This document shows, one piece after another, positions 1-8,600 of a stretch of 62,609 bases of DNA. The first letter of the stretch is position 1; each line of letters begins with the position of its first letter. The notes beneath the pieces were generated by a model, which was not told the DNA's origin, made no database searches, and worked only from the letters and a program-made list of their open reading frames with translations. The translations under genes were made by a program, and so were the position numbers. Source of the stretch: Synechococcus sp. AG-670-A05 (lineage in GTDB: Bacteria > Cyanobacteriota > Cyanobacteriia > PCC-6307 > Cyanobiaceae); assembly GCA_003211535.1 (NCBI GenBank), contig QCSJ01000002.1, forward strand, positions 1 to 62,609, in the 5' to 3' direction.

Positions 1-421
1 CTCAAGCAACGCCAGCGTGTCGATGCTGACGCGCATGGTGCGGGGCTTGCTGCCCTTACTAGCAGCCGAACGTTGCCCCCCTCACGGGCGGTTCGATGTC
101 CTCCCATCGCAGCCGACACAGCTCGGACATCCGGCAGCCCAATAGATATGAGCTGCGGACCATGACGTAGTCCCGCGTTGCGTTGGCGGACCCCTTTAAC
201 TTCGCGGCACTGATGACCTCTAGTACCGATGTCAGATCAGACTCAGCCCACGGTCTGGCCAGCTTTGGTGCCGCCATTCCTCTTCTTCCGGGAATAACAC
301 AGATGATCTCGTAGGTTCCGATGCCCAGCTTGAGACTGAGCTGACCGCGCTGATTCGGCGTTTGAATGAGAGCGGCGGTTGGCTCTAATTGTTCCCGTAG
401 TAGGGCCACCCACCCCTGCAT
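1..421 (-). pseudogene. Tyrosine recombinase (phage integrase) remnant, frameshifted
   Basis: Read on the - strand, residues encoded by about 285-100 look like the start of a tyrosine-recombinase catalytic domain, including GCRMSELCRLRWEDIE, which carries the first catalytic Arg. The frame then stops at 59-61. Shifting by one base at the run of six C at 76-81 restores GGQ, then SKGSKPRTMRVS, the expected beta-hairpin with its conserved Lys, and this frame stays open to the left edge of the window. One indel in a homopolymer therefore explains the break. The upstream end runs into the palindrome at 405-460, so the N-terminal half also appears lost. The rest lies outside the window. A sequencing error in the C-run is the main alternative to true decay. 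Confidence 0.7.
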
Positions 422-460
422 CTGCAGGATCTAGATCCTGCAGATGCAGGGGTGGGTGGC
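405..460. repeat. Perfect 56-bp palindrome
   Basis: Bases 405-432 are the exact reverse complement of 433-460, with no spacer; the centre reads GATCTAGATC. The arm starts with GCCACCCACCCCTGCATC. The palindrome sits exactly where the integrase remnant loses its N-terminal half, so it may mark a rearrangement or inversion junction. A site-specific element end or an assembly artefact are alternatives. There is no T-run, so a terminator is unlikely. Confidence 0.9.
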
Positions 461-622
461 TGCGATCACGCCAGCGTGGCTTCGATGATATATATCCAAT
501 CCCTGACGGGGTGGCATGACTAAGTGAAGTAGACCGATTTTCCTCAGACGTTCTTTGAATTATATGCGTTGGTATTTGACTTTTACACCGCAACAGATAA
601 TATTTTAAATCTCCATAAACTT
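461..622. other. A+T-rich spacer without a recognised gene
   Basis: Between the palindrome and the first intact gene there is A+T-rich DNA. No reading frame here resembles a protein and no tRNA-like fold is visible, although an integrase remnant would often lie beside a tRNA attachment site. Confidence 0.5.
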
Positions 623-1171
623 TTAGTTCACGCTAATGAGCCATGATCCCAAATAACTCTTAGATTTCTGCTCATTGATAGTACTCATAAGATTAAATTG
701 GTACAGACCATTGCTGATGGGATTACTTAGTTTTGCGTAAATAGCAATATCATGATTGTCGCCAAGAGTCTCGTCAAGATTAATTGTTAATAATTGATTT
801 GAATCGTCAAATGTAGATCCAAAAGCTATGTCATCTTTGCATTTTGTTTTTTTCACAAAACCACCCAGCTGCATAGTACAAACGTTGAGGGAACCTAATT
901 TAAATCTTTTGTAGAAACCTCTTGGTATTGAAACCTGTAATTGATCTGTGGTGCCAAGACGCTCTTCTTTCTTAATTACAAGATAATATTCAGAGCGGTC
1001 TAGCCGTTCACCTGAGGTACCGAAAAAATATAATCTCTTAAACAGATTCGATTGATCCATCCGGAATTGAAAAATTGGCGTTGTAGATTGATATTGAGCA
1101 GCAACAGGTGTCGAGACAAGTGCAGTAGCAGAGATTGCAGAGAGAAAGAACAGACGAGGGATGCAGTGCAT
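623..1171 (-). CDS. Exported DUF2808-like protein
   Basis: A 182-residue protein with a clear Sec signal peptide (MHCIPRLFFLSAISATALV, cleaved after VAA). The ATG at 1171 is preferred over an in-frame TTG at 1195 because it gives a compact signal peptide. The C-terminal half, with LSNPISNGLYQFNL, resembles the pattern of cyanobacterial DUF2808 proteins (a segment like 'rNP.sgGvYlF' after a 'Pv.pG..v.v.l' strand), which are predicted exported beta proteins of unknown function. It lies 43 bp downstream of the porin gene on the same strand, so it may be co-transcribed and act in the envelope. The family assignment is from memory of the pattern and is moderate. Confidence 0.65.
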   Translation of the reverse strand: MHCIPRLFFLSAISATALVSTPVAAQYQSTTPIFQFRMDQSNLFKRLYFFGTSGERLDRSEYYLVIKKEERLGTTDQLQVSIPRGFYKRFKLGSLNVCTMQLGGFVKKTKCKDDIAFGSTFDDSNQLLTINLDETLGDNHDIAIYAKLSNPISNGLYQFNLMSTINEQKSKSYLGSWLISVN

Positions 1172-1214
1172 GTAAAAAAAATGAGATGGGATCAATTGGA
1201 AGATTTCTAAAAAG

Positions 1215-3833
1215 TTAGAATTTCAAATAAGTGCGGACGGTCATTCCCCAATCAGTACCGCCATCGGATAAACCGTCGTGATTCGTTAGGAAAAAGACTC
1301 CTGGTTGAACAGAAACATAGTCACTCAGATCCCAATTCACCCAGGTTTCGAAGGCTAGAGGTGCGGTATCAGTGCCCCAAGCAGAGTCATTTTCGTAAAT
1401 ATAAGGTGCATTTCCTACTGCTATACCAAGCTTTGTATCATCAAATATCAGGTCATCTATAAGGAATGAACTCATCCAGCTGCGTGACTTCGCAGTATCG
1501 CCAGTTTCGACCATTGATACTCCAAGTACAGAGCTGTCATAGCGAGACCGATACCAAAGTTCATTATAGGCAGCGTTGAATGAAATGTTTTCTGCAAACT
1601 GCCAACCTAATGAAAGACCAAATTGATTGTATTGATCGGTGTCATAGTAGAAAGGATTACAGGCCAGCGTTGTGCCAACAAAACAGTTTAATGTATCACC
1701 ATTGCTGAATATATAGTTCAGTGACGCAATGACAGAACCATCGTCGCTTGTATAACCAAGTTGCAGAGGTACTCTGAATCTGGTATCTCTCCCAACTAAA
1801 CCTTTTTCTTGGTAGGCATTTGTAATTGGATTGATTGCATCTGCTGAATTAGCGAGATAACCTCCCCCAAGACTTAGACTACCCCCAATAAAATTACTAG
1901 CAAGATTATTAGATGTAAATCCAATACCAGATCCGACAAAATCATGCATACCAGCAGCTGTCGCAAAGAAATAATTTTGTTGTTCTACTGGATAGAAGTT
2001 ACCATACCGTACAGGCAAGAAATGATAGTCTTTAAGGCGAGTTCCAATCCAAAAACTTGTATTGTTATTTATGGGAAGTTTCCACCAAAGCCTGTCAAAA
2101 GTTAAGTTTTGATTGTTATTGCCACCAAAACCAAATGCTAAGTTGGCAGCAGGGAAATTTGCACGATTTCCGTATGGTAAATAATTCCTATGTCTAAGTG
2201 TAACCCTCAGCATATCTGGGCCCCAAAGGCTTGCAGTGAGATTTAACTTGACATCGTGATTAAAGGTATAGGCACGCATAAAGTTATTGTTGATTTTCGT
2301 TGGGTCTGAACCTGGTTCGGACTTAGCCAACCCACGAATAAAACTTTGGGCGGAGTTTTCTGCTTTACGACGTTGATTATTAGTTAACGAGCCATATTCT
2401 GCAATTGCTAGATTTAGCAGATCATCGTATGCAGCTTTATTGTCAACAAGTCCGCCGGGTGTAACAATATTATCACCTTTGGTAAGTTTCGCATTAAGGT
2501 TTGATGGAACCTTAAGATCTGTTCCTTGTTTTAAAATATCTACATCACTAATATCATCACCTAGTCCAGGATTTAATTCTAAAAGTTTTGAAGCTGTTGT
2601 ACCGAATTTAAATGCAATAGTACTAATTGTTTCTCCACTACCGACAGTGTAGTCGACGTCCATATCGTCTTTGACACCTTTAGCGCGTCGTGAAGCATTG
2701 CCGAGATTAATAAGGTTTTGAACATCATCTCTTGAAAGTGAAATGCCGTTAAGCGTTATCTCATTACCAAGATTATTGATATAAAAGTCATTTGCATCAA
2801 CTTTCTTTCCAGATGTGACCCCAGGTTTTAAACCTCCTGTTCCAACATTGGGGACCATAGGCCGACCTTGCCAATCAACTGACAGTTGCTTTGAAGATCC
2901 ATAATCAAGAGTTTTGGGACTCGTTTTACTGAAATTAGGGTCATCTTTATTGGTGATCACAAGATCACCACCATTTGCTAGGGTGTTGAAGCGAACCTTT
3001 CCTCCAGTCCAGCTTGACGCTAACGCATAACTTTCGGCAGTTCTTCGATTGACAGATTTCAGGCCATTGGGTGGGAATGTATTTTCACTCTGACCCGAAA
3101 AGTAGTATCGATAAGCTTTACCACCTGCGCGATTTGTTGCACCAGTGATTTGAAGGGGTGTGTTCGAAAACGATTGGTTACTAAAATCCTTATTTGCATT
3201 AGAAAGATCAGATTTCCACAACTGTCGACCTGCACTATCTTCTTCACCAGTTATACCACCGTAGAGCATGTTGGCTGATCCACTGAACGTTACAGTGGGC
3301 TTGAAAAGAGGCGCTTCTACCTCTGCATCAGTTGCTGTCCTTGCTGAGCTGGCAATATTACTGCCATTACCTTCGAGTTCAACCTTGAGAATATTCACCT
3401 CTTTTGTCAATTCAGCAACAGATTGCTCCAATAAAATTTCTCTTTTTTCAGCAGCAGAGGCTGATATGCTTGCTTGGCTTTCGAGCTGAACAATTTTATT
3501 TCTTAGGGCATCAATTTGTCGCTGTAAACTTTCAAGGCTAAGAGGTTTAGCCTGAGCAATATATTGAGGCTTGGTCTCAATGATTGCAGTATTTAGAGAT
3601 TTTAATTGGTCTTTAAGTTTGTAGGATATTTGATTACTATTTAAACATTCATCAATGAGACTTTTACTACTTTTGATCAATGAGCTAAGAATTGATTCAC
3701 ATTGTTTCTCAAGAGATTGGTTTGAAATATCTGAATTAATGGAGGATTTATGGTTTGTAGTGCTTGCAGCCGCTACTTGTTGACTTAAAAGGACTGCTCC
3801 AACTAAACTGAGAGAGTAGAATGAGAGTCTCAT
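1215..3833 (-). CDS. Outer-membrane porin with coiled coil and inserted LysM domain
   Basis: An 872-residue protein with a signal peptide (residues 1-22), a heptad-rich coiled coil at about 95-155, and a long C-terminal beta-barrel of alternating aromatic strands ending in Phe (TVRTYLKF), as in outer-membrane porins. It resembles the cyanobacterial OprB/'iron uptake porin' group, which has a periplasmic coiled coil before the barrel, but no SLH domain is recognisable at the N-terminus. Residues about 394-445 form a LysM-like unit (YTVGSGETISTIAFKFGTT, then LKVPSNL), a peptidoglycan-binding fold, inside the barrel-encoding part. Inference: general solute uptake across the outer membrane, with LysM perhaps replacing SLH as the wall anchor. 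The gene is A+T-rich compared with core genes. Confidence 0.8.
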   Translation of the reverse strand: MRLSFYSLSLVGAVLLSQQVAAASTTNHKSSINSDISNQSLEKQCESILSSLIKSSKSLIDECLNSNQISYKLKDQLKSLNTAIIETKPQYIAQAKPLSLESLQRQIDALRNKIVQLESQASISASAAEKREILLEQSVAELTKEVNILKVELEGNGSNIASSARTATDAEVEAPLFKPTVTFSGSANMLYGGITGEEDSAGRQLWKSDLSNANKDFSNQSFSNTPLQITGATNRAGGKAYRYYFSGQSENTFPPNGLKSVNRRTAESYALASSWTGGKVRFNTLANGGDLVITNKDDPNFSKTSPKTLDYGSSKQLSVDWQGRPMVPNVGTGGLKPGVTSGKKVDANDFYINNLGNEITLNGISLSRDDVQNLINLGNASRRAKGVKDDMDVDYTVGSGETISTIAFKFGTTASKLLELNPGLGDDISDVDILKQGTDLKVPSNLNAKLTKGDNIVTPGGLVDNKAAYDDLLNLAIAEYGSLTNNQRRKAENSAQSFIRGLAKSEPGSDPTKINNNFMRAYTFNHDVKLNLTASLWGPDMLRVTLRHRNYLPYGNRANFPAANLAFGFGGNNNQNLTFDRLWWKLPINNNTSFWIGTRLKDYHFLPVRYGNFYPVEQQNYFFATAAGMHDFVGSGIGFTSNNLASNFIGGSLSLGGGYLANSADAINPITNAYQEKGLVGRDTRFRVPLQLGYTSDDGSVIASLNYIFSNGDTLNCFVGTTLACNPFYYDTDQYNQFGLSLGWQFAENISFNAAYNELWYRSRYDSSVLGVSMVETGDTAKSRSWMSSFLIDDLIFDDTKLGIAVGNAPYIYENDSAWGTDTAPLAFETWVNWDLSDYVSVQPGVFFLTNHDGLSDGGTDWGMTVRTYLKF

Positions 3834-3936
3834 TTGTCAGAGGAAAATCATATTAATACTAAGTTGATTCTCTCACTTTGCTCAGCTACTAGACTGCATA
3901 TTCGCAAATCAACATTTGAAAGAAAATCTGAATATC

Positions 3937-4485
3937 CTACTGCTCGGTTTCTGCTTTCAGATCTGACAGGACATTAATAAATGCCTTTACAAAAAATCCC
4001 TTTATCTTTTCGGCATCATTTACTTGCTCTGATTTCAATCTGAAGGTTGAACCCCAAGTTACCAAGCACTGTTGGCGGCTGTTCAGATTCACTAGATTGA
4101 CTTGGTTAATTGTTTCGCGTACTGGACCTGCTTTAACGTGGCTATAGGCAATAGTGTAACTGGGTCTATCGAATAGTATCATTTTCTCTTCAAATTTTTT
4201 GCCATTAGAAGCCCGCGTCAGTTCACGAACAGCTCCTACCTGGTTAATAGGCCCTGACTTATGACGGCTATTTGAAAAACCTGAATACCAACTGGAAATA
4301 CTATCAAAATCAGAAATTGTCTTCCAAATTGTCTCACAAGTATTATTTATTACGGTAGATCTAGATACTTGTTGAACAGGGATTGTGTTAATAGTGTCAG
4401 TTGCGTGAGATTTAGTGAGGATTGCATCATGCAGGAAGATTGTAAAAATAAATCCCGAAGACGCAAGAAAGGACCTTAATTTCAT
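3937..4485 (-). CDS. Exported SRPBCC (polyketide cyclase-like) protein
   Basis: A 182-residue protein with an N-terminal hydrophobic signal (about residues 1-28). The rest reads as an SRPBCC/START-like ligand-binding fold: TCETIWKTISDFDSISSWYS is the typical opening helix and strand, GAVRELTRASNGKKFEEK the beta hairpin, and the C-terminal EKIKGFFVKAFINVLSDLK the long helix that closes the pocket. Members bind hydrophobic ligands or act as cyclases, but the substrate cannot be told. It starts 19 bp after the end of the SMP-30 gene upstream on the same strand, so the two are probably co-transcribed and may work on the same small molecule in the periplasm. Confidence 0.7.
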   Translation of the reverse strand: MKLRSFLASSGFIFTIFLHDAILTKSHATDTINTIPVQQVSRSTVINNTCETIWKTISDFDSISSWYSGFSNSRHKSGPINQVGAVRELTRASNGKKFEEKMILFDRPSYTIAYSHVKAGPVRETINQVNLVNLNSRQQCLVTWGSTFRLKSEQVNDAEKIKGFFVKAFINVLSDLKAETEQ

Positions 4486-4504
4486 GATCTGAGGTAAGAG
4501 GCGT

Positions 4505-5524
4505 CTACTTAAGTGAAATCGTATATAGCTTGTCTGCGGATGTGACCAATATTAAATTACTATCATCGCCTCCAAATGAAAGATTTGCAACATGATTAGG
4601 GAATGGGATTGAGCAAATTTTGCTTCCGTCCTGCGCTAGAACATTGATACCACCTTTGCCGGATGCCCAAATTGAATTATCCGAACTAACTCGCAGGCCA
4701 TCTGGTCCGTGGCCATCACCACCACCTTCGACCGGGGAAAGCTCTGCAAACTTGACTGCAGGCAAGGGCTGGTCCTCGTAAGATCCTAAATCGATTGAGT
4801 ACAAGGAATTGGTAGCAGTATCAGATACAATTAAGGTCTGCTGATCATTCGTAATTGCAATTCCATTTGGTGTCGCAAGGTCTTTACTAATAAGATCAAG
4901 TGATCCATTGGCGAAACGAAATACACCTGCATATCCCAAAGCAGATTCAGCCTTTTCTGGTCCAAATCCTTGAATTCCAAACATTGGATCGGTAAAATAT
5001 ATAGTGTCATCATCACCTATCGAAACATCATTCGGGCTATTAAGTTTATCACCTCGGTAAGAGCCTGCGATCAGCATGAACTCTTCACCGTCACTAGACG
5101 CCGAGTTCAAAGTGCGGTCATGCTGAGCAACTACAAATGATCCATCGCTCTTTGCTGCGTGGCCATTTGGAAAACCTGCCTTCTCCCTGAGAGTTGTTAG
5201 CTCTCCCTCAGGTGTGATGGCATATTCGGAATCACCCATCACGTCGCTAAAAATCCAGCGGTTATTGGTTTTATCCCAGGCCGGCCCTTCGGTCCATTGG
5301 AACCCATCTTTCAACAGATTTACATTCTCAACAATATTTGTACAGGTACCAATACTCAAAGACGCATCATCAATCGATCCTCCATAAGCCAGGGTGGAAG
5401 AAGAGGTTTCCGAGACGGTTTGATCGGCACCCTTAGCTTTGATATCAGAAAAATTGCTGGCAAACACAGCAAAGCTTGCCAGTAATGCAGATTTAATCAG
5501 CAGTCTGTGCATGGAACATAACAC
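4505..5524 (-). CDS. SMP-30/gluconolactonase-family exported protein
   Basis: A 339-residue protein with a signal peptide; the second Met (5512) is an equally good start. The six-bladed propeller signature of SMP-30/gluconolactonase/LRE-like proteins is clear: WTEGPAWDKTNNRWIFSDV (first metal Glu), LNSPNDVSIGDDDTIYFTDP (Asn and Asp of the metal site) and GPDGLRVSSDNSIWASGKGG. These enzymes hydrolyse sugar lactones or similar esters using one divalent metal. It is transcribed divergently from the multicopper oxidase gene across 155 bp, and upstream of the SRPBCC gene. A role linked to extracellular oxidation products is conceivable but is inference only. Confidence 0.82.
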   Translation of the reverse strand: MLCSMHRLLIKSALLASFAVFASNFSDIKAKGADQTVSETSSSTLAYGGSIDDASLSIGTCTNIVENVNLLKDGFQWTEGPAWDKTNNRWIFSDVMGDSEYAITPEGELTTLREKAGFPNGHAAKSDGSFVVAQHDRTLNSASSDGEEFMLIAGSYRGDKLNSPNDVSIGDDDTIYFTDPMFGIQGFGPEKAESALGYAGVFRFANGSLDLISKDLATPNGIAITNDQQTLIVSDTATNSLYSIDLGSYEDQPLPAVKFAELSPVEGGGDGHGPDGLRVSSDNSIWASGKGGINVLAQDGSKICSIPFPNHVANLSFGGDDSNLILVTSADKLYTISLK

Positions 5525-5679
5525 TCTTCTACCAATTTAAGCAGCGCTCCACGAATTGACGGCCAGAAAAGCTGAAATAAATATAAAAAAGCGCCCCCAA
5601 AAATGGCCTAACTTCCTAAAAATTTTCTTTTTTTTGCGCGATTCACTGCTAAATTTTATCTGATTGATGTTGATTCGCG
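5525..5679. promoter_or_regulatory. Divergent intergenic region
   Basis: This 155-bp A+T-rich spacer lies between two genes that diverge, so it must hold the promoters of both the SMP-30 gene (-) and the oxidase gene (+). No operator or strong Shine-Dalgarno sequence can be named; the oxidase ATG is preceded by a weak ribosome site. Confidence 0.5.
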
Positions 5680-8600
5680 ATGGCACCGTTTAAGAAACGT
5701 GGCGGTTTCTTCCCTGAATATCTTGTTTACGATGGCGGTCCGCTCGACGAAGATGGTGTCAAAGACGGTGTAGTTACCTATACTACTTATTGGGGCACTG
5801 GTCCCATCTCCGTGCCGGGTATCGGCCAACACGTTAAAAACGTTTTGGGTACGGAAGTTCCTAAAGGTACACCGGAAGTTGTTTATTCACATATTGACAG
5901 CAAAAACGCCAATTCAGATGTCGCATCCCATATACTTCTGTATACATATGGACATCGGAATTCTGCTACAAATGAAATCGAGCCTATTTCACCTGGTGCC
6001 CATCTGCATGTTGAACCTGGTGATCAATTAAAGCTCAATGTTGTTTTTGGGTATGAAAACAGTGATTTCGATATTCGTAGTTTAGGAAAGCAGCCCCGAT
6101 TGAGTGTTGGAGGTGTTGGATATACCCAATCTGGTGCTGCGGGTTCAACTAATGTGCACTTTCATGGAACCAACGTTATATCTGACGGCTTTGGAGATAA
6201 TGTCAAGGTTGAGTATACAGAGGATTGGGAACAAGTCATTAAAATACCAAAATCTCACCATCAAGGCTTATCATGGTGGCATCCCCATTTTCATGGATCA
6301 GCTAACTCTCAAGTCTATGGTGGAGGTTTTGGGAATCTTTCTATTGGCGATCCCCTGGACTATCTTCCTAAGGAATTTTCAAGGGCTCGTCGTAGTTATA
6401 TCGGGATTAAAAACTTTAATTTTGACTATAGTCAGGAAACAGGTCGTTATGAGCTCTTAACAAGTCCATTTACTCCTGAAGGCACTGCAAGAAATTTATA
6501 TCTCCTGAATGGTGAATATCAGCCCAAGAAAACTGGATATAAAACTGGTGAATGGAATGCGTTCTCGCTTATAAATTATTCCAGCAACAGTTTTTATAAC
6601 GTAAAGATCGTTCGCCCAGTGAAGGGTAAGGATTTTGATGTTGACAATCCCAACACTTGGAAATCAGTCGATACATACCTCTATGCGCGCGACGGTTATC
6701 AATCAAATTCAATTACTCAAACACGTACTGGCAATAACAACTCAATTCTAAATGGCCTTCAAATAGAAGATCCTGTGAATGGGAGGTTTAAGCCACTTCC
6801 AGCTCCTGAGCTAGAGAATAATCACTTTCTTTCACCTGCTAAGCGTCAGGAAGTTCTTACGTATTTTGAGAAGCCCGGTAAATACAAAATTATTTCTGAG
6901 GCGTGGACTGGTGCCGGATTGCGTGCCGGTGGTTGGATCTGGCCCAATATCGAGTTGGGCACGATTGTTGTGGACGGAGAAAAAGCTAATGCACCTAAAC
7001 GTCTGCCTAATGAGGTGACTCCTAAAAAGTCTGCTCCTGCGATTAACGACGATCTATCTAAGTACGAACCTCGTCAGGTTCGTCGGATGACTTGGTCTGG
7101 CAACTTGTTCGTAGAAGGAGCAAACCGATATGCCAAGATCAATGGCGGGCTTTATAACCCCAAAGAGTCTTTGCCTAACGATAAGCCAAACCGTTACGGT
7201 GGATATCCAACACCATTTCTTTTGAATGATAATGTTCTTCCTTACAATCCAGCCCTAATTACTCAACTCGATACACTCGAGTTTTGGGATCATGAGCAGT
7301 GGGCTTCAGAGCAGCATCCCTTTCACCCTCATCAGAATCATTTTCAGAGTATTGATCCATCAATTACAGGTAATACGGGCAACCTTAGGCGTGTTAATGC
7401 ATCGCCATTGATTGAAGATTCCTCTGAGGTTAATTCTATTATTCTACTATTTATGGCGTATTTGGGGCGCTTCCCAGATCCTGAAGAATTACGACTTGAA
7501 GCAGATCTTCTCGCAGCATCTGGTTCAGAAGATTCTTTTGTTGAGCGTCTTACTCAGGGCCCATATCAGGCCGAGTTTGAGAACTTTTATCAAAAATATT
7601 ATGATACAGCACGAGATCTTGATTTGCAAATTGCGGACGGAGCTTATTACACGATTACGCGTTCAAATATCTTTAATCCCGAGAATACTTTTTTCTGGGC
7701 AAGTGAGTTAAAGCGAGTTGGTGTTAACAATTTTCCTCAGCTGATGCTTGAACATTTCCGTAATGGTGGAGATTTCTCATCTTCTGATCTTGATGCTCAA
7801 GCTCGCCTAGATAACGTTGCTGATATTGCGCTCTTTGCGATTAATGAGATCGCAACCCGTGACGAGCGTCCCTTAGAAAGTGCGGCAACTTCCCTTTTGC
7901 GAGTATTGAATCAGCAAATAACCTCCGAAAATTTGACAAATTCTAATTTGAAAGAGGTTATAGTTGATTCACTTGGCTTTGATCATTCAGCCCAAGATAA
8001 TGGTGAGGGCTTCTTTGGTGCTGACTTCAGGCAAGATACTATTGCATTGCAGTCTGCTTTGCCAAAATCCCAATCTTATTCTCTTCCCAGCAGTAATCGT
8101 TATCCAGCACCCGCTAACTATAACGAGTGGGAACCATCGAGAATGACCACAGCCACCATTTATGAAAATTTTACTGGTGGATATATGCAGCATTGCCATA
8201 TTCTTCCACATGAGGATAGTGGTCAAGGCATTCTGATTAAGACAATTGATAACTTAGACAGAACTTGGACTTCTAATCGCTCTAGTTTCGAGCCTGGTGA
8301 GGATGTTGTTATCCAGAAGGCTTCGGATTATAGTGAAGTTGTTTTACCTTTGTCTGGTAATATCGGTCACGAGCTGGCATTTGGTGATGTCAACAAGGAT
8401 GGCTTTGTAGATATTATTGTCGGTTTTGGTGTTGGCGGTAGTGACCTAATTCGTGTATTTAGCGGTCGCGATCTCACAGAGATGGATCGTTTTAATGCTT
8501 TCCCAGACGAGAAGAACTGGACCGCGGGAGTCAACTTAGGTGTTGGCGATATGACTGGTGACGCCCTTAAGGACATTGTTATTGGAGCTGGCGAGGGAGG

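Noticed and set aside
243-593. Open frame of 116 codons over the integrase remnant and palindrome
   Set aside because: It crosses the palindrome and is out of frame with the conserved integrase motifs; residues are of low-complexity, shadow-like composition.
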